A stretch of 64,000 bases of DNA from an uncultured Poribacteria bacterium (GTDB lineage: Bacteria > Poribacteria > WGA-4E > WGA-3G): contig OX639992.1 in assembly GCA_951828515.1 (NCBI GenBank), positions 2,644,217 through 2,708,216 on the forward strand, read 5' to 3'. Positions 1-7,573 of this stretch are shown here, piece by piece (within the stretch, counting starts at the first letter, position 1; every line of letters begins with the position of its first letter). The notes beneath the pieces are model-generated. The model was given only the letters and a program-made list of their open reading frames with translations. It ran no database searches and was not told where the DNA came from. A program made the position numbers and the translations under genes.

Positions 1-45
1 ATTTTTTCCATCGGTTTTGTGGCACAGCGAAACGTGCCTATTACG

Positions 46-1149
46 TTACCAATCGACAACAGAGCCGTCATCGGGATGGTATGTCACGGGATTCTCCCAA
101 TCGTGGTCAATTTTATCTTCGAGCGCATCTTCGTCGAGTTCGATGCCGAGTCCCGGACCGGTGGGAAGTTCAACGAATCCATCTTTGAAGACGAAGGGGT
201 TCTTGAGATAGCCTTCACCGAGTGTTGTATGCTCCTGCATCAAGAAGTTCGGGATGGACGCATCTAACTGAATACACGCCGCTAAAGAGATGGGACCGAG
301 AGGGTTGTGCGGAGCAATACCGCCGTAGTAGGCTTCTGCCATACCAGCGATGATACGCACCTCGTTGATGCCCCCGGCGTGACAGAGATCCGGTTGGAGA
401 ATAGATGCTGCCTGTTTCTCTAAAATCTCACGGAAACCCCACTTTGTGAACACCCGTTCACCTGTCGCAATCGGAATGTGCGTACTCCGTGCTATTTCGG
501 CGAGGGTGTCCACATTTTGGCACTGGATAGGTTCTTCAATGAACATCGGTTGGTAGGGTTCTAACGCTTTAATCAGAACCTTCGCTGTCTGTGGGCTGAC
601 TGCACCGTGAAAGTCAATCGCGAGGTCAACTTCTGTGCCTGCCGCTTCACGTAACGCTGCGAAGTGATCCACGGCTCTGTCGATAAAGGCTTTGTTTTCG
701 ATGATGCGTGCGGGTCTTCCGCCTGCAGGACCCGTTTTGAATGCGGTAAAGCCTTTATCAATCCACTCTTTGATTCCATCTGGATCGCCACCACCTTTAT
801 AAAGCCTGATGCGGTCGCGCGTCGGTCCACCGAAGAGTTGATAGACGGGAACACCGAGTGACTTCCCCGCCAGATCCCAGAGTGCCTGCTCTACGCCGCT
901 CAATGCGCTTGTGAGGATGGGACCACCACGGTAAAATGCGTGGCGATACATCGCTTGCCAGTGGTGGACAACACGTCTCGGATCTTGACCGATGAGGTAT
1001 GGGGCAAGTTCGTCTACGGCTTGCGCACACGTTTTCGCACGTCCCTCTAAAATTGGTTCGCCAAGACCGACTAACCCTTCATCCGTATGGATTTTAAGAA
1101 AGAGCCAGCGCGGTTGCACCAGAAAAGTTTCCAATTTTGTTATCTTCAT
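46..1149 (-). CDS. Enolase-superfamily sugar-acid dehydratase (D-galactonate dehydratase-like)
   Basis: The 367-residue protein matches the mandelate racemase/muconate lactonizing branch of the enolase superfamily and most resembles D-galactonate dehydratase, which removes water from an aldonic acid using Mg2+. Visible active-site landmarks are AFKTGP near residue 135, AIDFHG near 177 and FIEEPIQ near 203 (metal ligands), ATGERVFTKWGF near 228, DLCHAGGI, and APHNPLGPISLAAC near 280 with the catalytic His. Length is normal. The start ATG directly follows a dispersed repeat end that supplies AAGGA about 12 nt upstream. Substrate specificity within the sugar acids cannot be read with certainty. 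The gene lies alone at the window edge. Confidence 0.85.
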   Translation of the reverse strand: MKITKLETFLVQPRWLFLKIHTDEGLVGLGEPILEGRAKTCAQAVDELAPYLIGQDPRRVVHHWQAMYRHAFYRGGPILTSALSGVEQALWDLAGKSLGVPVYQLFGGPTRDRIRLYKGGGDPDGIKEWIDKGFTAFKTGPAGGRPARIIENKAFIDRAVDHFAALREAAGTEVDLAIDFHGAVSPQTAKVLIKALEPYQPMFIEEPIQCQNVDTLAEIARSTHIPIATGERVFTKWGFREILEKQAASILQPDLCHAGGINEVRIIAGMAEAYYGGIAPHNPLGPISLAACIQLDASIPNFLMQEHTTLGEGYLKNPFVFKDGFVELPTGPGLGIELDEDALEDKIDHDWENPVTYHPDDGSVVDW

Positions 1150-1340
1150 GTTTTAATTGTTCCTTGCGGTTCGGTCAGGGGAGTTAGGACTTTATACTGC
1201 CTTCCCGTAGACCTGGGGAAACGCCCAAGCAAAAACCCCTCCGCTCCGCTTACGGGCTACGCGCTTAGGTCTAACAAAACCTCTTTACCGACTGCTGGTT
1301 GCTGATTGCCAATCCTTTCCTTGCGGTTAGATGACGCGGG
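1150..1340 (-). repeat. Dispersed SD-carrying repeat, two partial copies
   Basis: Read on the minus strand, the sequence next to the dehydratase start codon is GAACCGCAAGGAACAATTAA, the terminal motif of the dispersed family in this window. Further out are the family's internal segment CCCAAGCAAAAACCCC (about 1228) and the Ser/Thr-neutral GC-rich stretch seen in other copies. A second CCTTGCGGTT end occurs near 1318. No gene is seen between 1150 and 2064. Confidence 0.75.
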
Positions 1341-1686
1341 TTTGGACGTTAGCGTTCCTTTCTCGAATCTGATCTCCATTTCATTACGAACTACGGTTTT
1401 CTATTTTACGGACACCTTGAAAGTTAATAGGTGCTTGCAAGCGACAATTCCCCAGTTAAAACGGATCGCTTTGTGGATTTTGATGTTACGTTACCATTTT
1501 CCGTAAATTTTGTCAATAATCGGATTTGTTAGCGTCTGCACGGTGGGAATATTTTAGTTTTCACGGAGGTTTTTATGGTCGTAGGTGGGCCGTGGGTTTC
1601 CAAGATACAATATATTGTCTCTTCGTGAAAAAACGAATGTGAAATTATATTTAACTTATAGTATAGATGTTTTTATTTTTTGCAGA

Positions 1687-1718
1687 ATTATGCACCAGTT
1701 TTACATCCAATAAGCGTC
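1687..1718 (+). promoter_or_regulatory. Putative ECF-type promoter motif of the lectin cluster
   Basis: ATTATGCACC (1687-1696), 19 nt, then GTCATTATA. The same motif with the same spacing precedes both sigma-factor genes and the gene at 60831. CGTC is the classic ECF -10 core. Here about 55 bp, including an orphan GGAGGTGAT, match the promoter of the sigma gene at 7574, so this is either a working promoter for the genes from 2065 or a relic of a lost sigma gene. Confidence 0.55.
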
Positions 1719-1793
1719 ATTATAGGACAATCGGAGGTGATTGTAGGAATTAAGTCGTAAACTGGTATCTTAAGTTTATCGTTTAAAATTATT

Positions 1794-1913
1794 AGGACTT
1801 ACGCACTTGACCCGTTTTCGTGTGGTCTTTGGTTCGTAGTAGCGCAATTTATTGCGCCTTCTTGGGGAATATCCGCTCAATTTTGGCATGAAAGCCAAAA
1901 TTGCGTAAGTCCT
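1794..1913. mobile_element. 120-bp MITE-like element
   Basis: Perfect 12-bp terminal inverted repeats AGGACTTACGCA (1794-1805) and TGCGTAAGTCCT (1902-1913) bound a non-coding 120-bp segment with internal small palindromes such as GCGCAATTTATTGCGC. A lone similar end (TAGGACTTACGCAATTTT) occurs near 13540. It lies between the promoter motif at 1687 and the gene at 2065. The target-site duplication is unclear. Confidence 0.65.
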
Positions 1914-2064
1914 GATTATATTAGGCACTCCACCTAAGTATCCACAAGATTGACACATGCCCTCAGACGTGTTATTATTTTTACAGTACCTTGGTTCCGT
2001 GCGTTCCCCACACATTCACCTTCTTGAGCAAAACCCTTGAAATCCACAAAAGGAGACTTGCACA

Positions 2065-3315
2065 ATGAACCGTTCTTATGTCCTTTCCCTAACTGTTATC
2101 GCCAGTATCGCGCTTTTGTTTTCGATGTCTTTTGAGAGTTTAGCAACAACATTTTCCGGTCGCGTTGTTGATGAGGCAGGAAAGCCCGTTTCTGATGTCG
2201 AATTAGCTCTGCCTGGATTCAGAGTGACCACACCTCAGGACCAAGATGAGCCTGTGTTTCTCCCCTCTCAACAAGCTGAAACGAATCATGTTGGTGAGTT
2301 CCTGATTGGTGAGATTACTTCACCTTCGGTTCAATTGGTGTTACTTCCCTTTCGCGCTGCGGCGTATGAAATTCACGCTGCCAAAATTGAGGGTATGTCT
2401 TTCTATATTGATGAAAGTCGGGGGCGTTATGGTGGTCTCACGTTTGCTATTACACCGGGAGCGGATGTCAAAGATGTGGAGATAATTGTTCGTCCGAGAA
2501 TGCGGATTCGTGGACGGGTTCTTTCTGCAGACGGCACTCCGCTTCGTAATGAACGAGTTGGCATTAGGATAGAACGCCGCAAAATAGAAGGTAGGGGCGG
2601 TGGTGGTGGTGGCGGCACGAGAGACCTTGATGCCGATGGTTATTTTGTGGAGTACGTGGAAAGACCTGCCTATTATACCGTCTCTGTGGAATATCAAGGA
2701 CAGTCGGCAACTTCCGAGGAAATATTGCTTGAAGACGGGGAACGTCATGATAAACTCGTCTTAACGCTCGACGATAAGCCGCCTCTGAAGCCCGACCGAG
2801 CGGTCGCTCGCGCCCCCGACAGAGAACGCTTTCAAGCCGCGTGGAACCGCGATCGCCAAGGTATGTGGGCGGTCAATCCTGAAAACCGACATACCTACAA
2901 AAGAATGTATTGCGAAAGTCGTGAGGAGGCGCACACCCGCGCTGTTGAACAAGGGGCGCATCTCGTCGCTATCAACGATGCCGCAGAACAGGAATGGCTC
3001 CTTGAAGTCTTTGGACGAGAAAACTTTTGGATTGGATTGACTGACGTTTCAAAAGCGGAGAACCCACATTGGGATAACGGCGAACCTGTCACGTATACCA
3101 ACTGGAGTCAACCGGATAAGACTACTGGCGGTGGAGGGGCTGATCAAACCGATGATGCAGACCAGAATTACACCGTTCTCATCGGATTGACGGGGAAATG
3201 GCAAGAAACGCGTCAAGGCAACCCTCTCTCGCGCCTGACTGAACGTGCGATTCTGGAAAAAGCGCATTTCACCGTTGGAACACCTGAGTCAAACGGCGAT
3301 ATTGAAAAGCGTTGA
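2065..3315 (+). CDS. Exported carboxypeptidase-regulatory-like / C-type-lectin protein 1
   Basis: 416 residues. A signal peptide (about 1-28) precedes a carboxypeptidase-regulatory-like beta domain (FSGRVVDEAGKPVSDVEL, 30-250) with a second repeat-like segment RIRGRVLSADGTPL near 150 and a poly-Gly run near 175. Residues about 275-400 look like a C-type-lectin fold: GAHLVAINDAAEQEWL, FWIGLTDV, NGEPVTYTNW and a terminal GKW segment. ATG follows AAGGAGA by 8 nt. It is the first of six tandem paralogues running to 11044, all with the same two-domain order. A role in binding surface glycans or other ligands is inference; no catalytic residues are seen. Confidence 0.8.
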   Translation: MNRSYVLSLTVIASIALLFSMSFESLATTFSGRVVDEAGKPVSDVELALPGFRVTTPQDQDEPVFLPSQQAETNHVGEFLIGEITSPSVQLVLLPFRAAAYEIHAAKIEGMSFYIDESRGRYGGLTFAITPGADVKDVEIIVRPRMRIRGRVLSADGTPLRNERVGIRIERRKIEGRGGGGGGGTRDLDADGYFVEYVERPAYYTVSVEYQGQSATSEEILLEDGERHDKLVLTLDDKPPLKPDRAVARAPDRERFQAAWNRDRQGMWAVNPENRHTYKRMYCESREEAHTRAVEQGAHLVAINDAAEQEWLLEVFGRENFWIGLTDVSKAENPHWDNGEPVTYTNWSQPDKTTGGGGADQTDDADQNYTVLIGLTGKWQETRQGNPLSRLTERAILEKAHFTVGTPESNGDIEKR

Positions 3316-3389
3316 AGTATATCTGCGGAAGTACGCCATCGCGATAATCGTGATCGCGGGAGTTCCGAAAGACACGAGGAGATGTTGAC

Positions 3390-4712
3390 ATGAACCGGAC
3401 CTATATTACACCAAAGTTAATGGTACTTGCATTGATACTTTTGCTTGTCGTGATAGGCGTTGAAGTAGCGGCAGAAGAGCTTAGTGGGATTTCTGGGAAA
3501 GTCGTCGATTTAGAGGGTAACGCTGTCGCTGGCTTCACATTTGGCATTCAACCTGTCCAACTACACGACGGTTTTCTGGAACCGGAGCGAGGTGATCCAT
3601 TCTCTTTACCCAAGGGAGAAACGGATTCGGCGGGTGCTTTCACTGTCAGCGATATCCAGCCCGGGCTTGTTCAATTAATCGCAATTCCAGCCCCCTTGCT
3701 GGATGCGTTTGAAATGTTTGACCCGGAGAAGTTTCCGCCAGAGGGGGAAATTCCGCCAGAATTGATGAGCCGTGGCGGACTTCATCCAGATAAAAAGATT
3801 TTCTCTATTCAAGTCGGAACCGTCACCTTCTTCAATATCGGAGAGCATCACTTTTCTGAAGGACTCACCTTTGCACTCGAACCCGGTGTGATTATTGAAG
3901 ATGTCAAAGTTACCGTTAAGTCGCGACTTCGGATTCGTGGACGCGTTGTTTACGCCAATGGCACGCCTCTTGCCAACACCGAAGCGGATCTCACTATGGA
4001 ACAAAGTCATGAGTTCCGCCCAAATCACGGCGGCACCCATGGGACCAACTTTTTTACGGATGCCAGGGGTTACTTTACGGAATATGTGGAGGAACCTGGG
4101 TTCTATACGCTCTCTGTAGAATATAACGACCTTTCTGCGGGCGCGGGTCCCTTTCTGCTCAAGGACGGCGTACAGCCTGAGGAGATTATCTTAACGCTCG
4201 AAGGTAAGCCGGCTCCTGTTGAACCCTCTACTGATAACATTCCAGCCCCCGGTAACGTTAAGTTTCGCCAGCCACCTGCACCGCCGATAGTTAAAAGCGT
4301 GTGGATAATTAATCCCACGAATGGACACGCCTACAAAAAGATTCTTTGTGAAGACTGGCAGGATGCCCAACGCAAGGCTGTTGCAGAAGACGCGCACCTC
4401 GTCTCTATCAATGACGAAGCCGAACAGCACTGGCTTGAGGTAATCTTTACGCACAAACCCTTTTGGATCGGACTCACCGATGTGGAAAAAGAGGGGGAAT
4501 GGCGGTGGGATAGCGGTGAACCTGTCACCTACACCAACTGGGCAACCCATCCAAGTTTTCCTGATAGACTTCCAGACACTGAAAAAGACTATGTTGTGGT
4601 TACCTTTAGACAAGGCGGGTGGCAATCCGCCGGTCCTGAAAGTCCGCTCTGGCGTATGGCACGCTGGGCAGTTATCGAAAAAGACGGCTTGGTTTCTACG
4701 ATAGGTGAATAG
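3390..4712 (+). CDS. Exported carboxypeptidase-regulatory-like / C-type-lectin protein 2
   Basis: 440 residues with a signal peptide (1-28), a regulatory-like beta domain (ISGKVVDLEGNAVAGFTF; RIRGRVVYANGTPL near 190) and a C-terminal lectin-like domain (DAHLVSINDEAEQHWL, FWIGLTDVEKEGEWRW, GEPVTYTNW). The start follows GAGGAG. It is 74 nt downstream of gene 1 with no terminator seen, so co-transcription is likely. The extra segment of about 30 residues near 105-135 (rich in Pro and Glu) is absent from gene 1. Function is not known; domain calls are from fold-level sequence patterns. Confidence 0.8.
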   Translation: MNRTYITPKLMVLALILLLVVIGVEVAAEELSGISGKVVDLEGNAVAGFTFGIQPVQLHDGFLEPERGDPFSLPKGETDSAGAFTVSDIQPGLVQLIAIPAPLLDAFEMFDPEKFPPEGEIPPELMSRGGLHPDKKIFSIQVGTVTFFNIGEHHFSEGLTFALEPGVIIEDVKVTVKSRLRIRGRVVYANGTPLANTEADLTMEQSHEFRPNHGGTHGTNFFTDARGYFTEYVEEPGFYTLSVEYNDLSAGAGPFLLKDGVQPEEIILTLEGKPAPVEPSTDNIPAPGNVKFRQPPAPPIVKSVWIINPTNGHAYKKILCEDWQDAQRKAVAEDAHLVSINDEAEQHWLEVIFTHKPFWIGLTDVEKEGEWRWDSGEPVTYTNWATHPSFPDRLPDTEKDYVVVTFRQGGWQSAGPESPLWRMARWAVIEKDGLVSTIGE

Positions 4713-4807
4713 GTCGTCTTTATATGTTTTGCTTGTTTTGCTGTTGAAGATGGAAATTCCGAATTGGAAGCGTCCATAGCAAAGTCAAACCAAAGGAGGT
4801 AAGGGCG

Positions 4808-6037
4808 ATGGCACATTTGTGTTTCAGAAGGAGAGTCTTTACAGTTTTCATTGGGATTGTAGCACTTTTGCTCGTGGGTGTGTGGGAGAGCGGTGCGCAG
4901 GACAATGCGTTAACCGCATTCTCTGGTCGCGTTGTTGATGGAGTAGGACATCCGATTGCTGGACTTACGGTGGTCCTCGTTCCCGTTGCGGACGGACATG
5001 GGGCGTGGTTTCCGATTGAATTAAACGAGCGTGAGTGGCCCGATGATCCGATGGCGTTTCAAGCGGAAACCGATGCAGAGGGGCGTTTCGCCATTACCGA
5101 TGCCATTGTCGGTCCCGTGTTGTTAGGATTGTTTCCGTATCATAAGCCAGAGGCACATATCCTAAAGGTCCAAATCGGCGATATATTTCTCTATGCACCT
5201 GAAGAATCGTGGGGACGTGGCATCGTATTTTCTGTGGAACCGGGGGAGTCCATTGAAGATGTTAAAGTTACGGTGCAGCGTTTTCTACAACTCCGAGGGA
5301 AAGTTCTGAAGATGGACGGAAGTCCGCTCGTCAATGCACAACGTGTCAAGTTCAGAGTAAGGCAACTCAGTTTAGATGGAGAATACGATGGTAGGACATC
5401 ATGGACCACAGAAACGAATGCCGAGGGGAACTTCGTGCAGTACATTCCCCCTTATGTAGATGGGCCTATGTTTTATTTCATGTCTGTTACATGTCGGGAC
5501 GGAAGCGCACAATTGGATCCGATTGTGGTTAGACCCTCAGATTTAATGCACGAGGCGATCTTCACCTTCGAGACCCCGCTAATTCCTGATGTGCCCGGGA
5601 ACGCTGTCCCTCGTTTCCATGGTGGGCTTGACGCGACAGGTGTATGGATTGTCAATCCCGAAAATGGGCACGCCTACAAAAAGGTCCGTTTTAGCGGCGT
5701 AGAAGATGCCATCGCACAAGCAGCGAAAGAAGATGCTCATCTCGTCGCTATTAACGATGCGGCGGAACAGCACTGGTTGGAGCGCGCCTTTTCGCCGATG
5801 CGAACCTTGATTGGACTCAGCGATATTGAGGAAGAGGGACAATGGCAGTGGCACAGCGGGGAACCTCTCACATATACCAACTGGGCACAGTATGAACCGC
5901 AGGATACTGATAACGGAGATGAAGATTACGTCATTATGATGGGTGATAAATGGATAGACATGGGGCCTGGAGACATCCGATGGCGTTTTATTCAGACAGT
6001 GCTTTTTGAGAAGGAAAAACCTCCTGTGAGGAAGTGA
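4808..6037 (+). CDS. Exported carboxypeptidase-regulatory-like / C-type-lectin protein 3
   Basis: 409 residues. A strong AAAGGAGGT precedes the ATG. After a signal peptide ending near ESGAQ come the regulatory-like domain (FSGRVVDGVGHPIAGLTV) and the lectin-like domain (EDAHLVAINDAAEQHWLE, IGLSDIEEEGQWQWHSGEP, YTNW, DEDYVIMMGDKW). The exported part closely resembles the exported part of the sigma-factor fusion at 7574: both have an N-terminal VVDG.GHPI/ILDEAGKPV block, a WFPI(E/R) motif and a shortened second block. This pair therefore probably arose by duplication, with one copy joined to a sigma factor. Confidence 0.8.
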   Translation: MAHLCFRRRVFTVFIGIVALLLVGVWESGAQDNALTAFSGRVVDGVGHPIAGLTVVLVPVADGHGAWFPIELNEREWPDDPMAFQAETDAEGRFAITDAIVGPVLLGLFPYHKPEAHILKVQIGDIFLYAPEESWGRGIVFSVEPGESIEDVKVTVQRFLQLRGKVLKMDGSPLVNAQRVKFRVRQLSLDGEYDGRTSWTTETNAEGNFVQYIPPYVDGPMFYFMSVTCRDGSAQLDPIVVRPSDLMHEAIFTFETPLIPDVPGNAVPRFHGGLDATGVWIVNPENGHAYKKVRFSGVEDAIAQAAKEDAHLVAINDAAEQHWLERAFSPMRTLIGLSDIEEEGQWQWHSGEPLTYTNWAQYEPQDTDNGDEDYVIMMGDKWIDMGPGDIRWRFIQTVLFEKEKPPVRK

Positions 6038-6077
6038 GAATTGTGCGTTCACAACGGATGTTTTGTGGAGAGAAACT

Positions 6078-7484
6078 ATGAAATGCACAAATTCCAAAAG
6101 AAAAATTCTGATCTGCCGAATGATGGTGGCTACGTTTCTCATCAGTTTTGTTGCGGTGAGTGTTGCTCAGGAAGATACGGGGACTGTTACCGGGCGCGTT
6201 GTTGATCCGGATGGGAAGCCAGTTACCGGGTTGCCGATATTTATTGCACCTCTTGATGATGATGGCGATGGATACATGTCGCCAGTGTTTTTGCCTAATG
6301 AGCACGCCCAGTTGCGCCGGGCACACACAGATTTAGAAGGGCTATTTTCCATAACGGATGTCCCCTCGGGGCCAGTACACATCGGTGCCCTTCCTTACGA
6401 CATAGATACACGCCTACCCAAGGACTTTGAAGAGATTGTAGAGGCGTTCACGTCCAGAGATTGGAGGGAGCTTACGCAAGACGATGTAGATGCGTTCGTT
6501 TCCAGTAACTTCGGTATGGATCCAGAGGACTTTGAGCCGGATGTTGAAGTTTTGTCCGTCCGTATTCGAGGGATAACCTTATACCCGCGCAACGATTATG
6601 ATGAAATCGCGTTCGGTCTCCAGTCGGGTGCACTTATGAAGAACGTGGAGGTCACCGTGCAACCTCGGATGCGGGTTCGGGGACGTATCGTTTTCAGGGA
6701 CGGAACACCGCTTGCCAATACCCGCGTCCGCGTCCACACGCATCATCGTACTGTACATGGCGGCACTGGCAGTGGCGGCGGAGCCTTATGGACAAACGCT
6801 GAGGGATACTTTACCCGCTATATAAATGAAAAAAATGATGCTGCGTTCTACACGTTTTCTTTTGAATATCAAGATCTTTCTGTGGAGGCTGACCCGATTC
6901 GCCTCGACCCCGGGGACCGATTCGACGGACTGACGTTGACGTTTGACAGCGAACCGATTCCCGCCAAACGATCCGTTCAAAAAACGGAAACTGACGAGCC
7001 TGCACCATCCCCTCCCGCATCAGAATCACCGTCGAGACCAACGTCTAATGGTGTATGGGTCGTCAATCCCGAAAATGGGCACGGCTATAAACGGGTTCAC
7101 TGTGAGACTCGCGACGATGCCATTGCCCAAGCTACCGAGGAGAAAGCACATCTTGTCGTGATTAATAACGCGGAGGAGCAGGCGTGGTTAGAGGCAGTTT
7201 TCGGTCATAAATTCTATTGGATAGGGCTCAAGCGTGTCCCCACGACAGGTGCCCTTTCTAAACGGACAAAAGAATGGTGGCAATGGGATAACGGCGACCC
7301 TATCACCTATGCAAACTGGTTACCTAATGATTTCTTTTCTGAGTCCGTGGATGCCAGTGAAAGGGACTATGTAGTTATGACTCTCACTAATGGAAAATGG
7401 TATGCGGTGAGTCCTAATAGTGTTATCTGGCGTATGACGAAAATGGCAATCCTTGAAAAACCGGATAAGCTTGATGGGCAATAA
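6078..7484 (+). CDS. Exported carboxypeptidase-regulatory-like / C-type-lectin protein 4
   Basis: 468 residues from the ATG at 6078, chosen over an in-frame TTG at 6063 because GGAG sits 7 nt before it. Signal peptide about 1-32, regulatory-like domain (VTGRVVDPDGKPVTGLPI), an Asp/Glu-rich insert (about 115-165) shared with the gene at 9653, a second block RVRGRIVFRDGTPL, then the lectin-like domain (KAHLVVINNAEEQAWLEAVF, YWIGLKRV, WQWDNGDPITYANW). Genes 6078 and 9653 form a closer sub-pair. It is 41 nt after gene 3 and 90 nt before the sigma gene, which has its own promoter motif. Confidence 0.8.
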   Translation: MKCTNSKRKILICRMMVATFLISFVAVSVAQEDTGTVTGRVVDPDGKPVTGLPIFIAPLDDDGDGYMSPVFLPNEHAQLRRAHTDLEGLFSITDVPSGPVHIGALPYDIDTRLPKDFEEIVEAFTSRDWRELTQDDVDAFVSSNFGMDPEDFEPDVEVLSVRIRGITLYPRNDYDEIAFGLQSGALMKNVEVTVQPRMRVRGRIVFRDGTPLANTRVRVHTHHRTVHGGTGSGGGALWTNAEGYFTRYINEKNDAAFYTFSFEYQDLSVEADPIRLDPGDRFDGLTLTFDSEPIPAKRSVQKTETDEPAPSPPASESPSRPTSNGVWVVNPENGHGYKRVHCETRDDAIAQATEEKAHLVVINNAEEQAWLEAVFGHKFYWIGLKRVPTTGALSKRTKEWWQWDNGDPITYANWLPNDFFSESVDASERDYVVMTLTNGKWYAVSPNSVIWRMTKMAILEKPDKLDGQ

Positions 7485-7516
7485 TATTTGTCAGTCTGTG
7501 ATTTATCTCCAGCAAA

Positions 7517-7548
7517 ATTATGCACCAGTTTTACACCTAAGAAGCGTC
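7517..7548 (+). promoter_or_regulatory. Putative ECF-type promoter of the sigma/lectin fusion gene
   Basis: ATTATGCACC (7517-7526), 19 nt, GTCACTATA from 7546. Position fits a short leader: the -10-like core is about 26 nt before the ATG at 7574, with a strong GGAGGTGAT between them. The same motif precedes the other sigma fusion, so autoregulation is likely but unproven. Confidence 0.6.
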
Positions 7549-7573
7549 ACTATAGGGCAATCGGAGGTGATGC

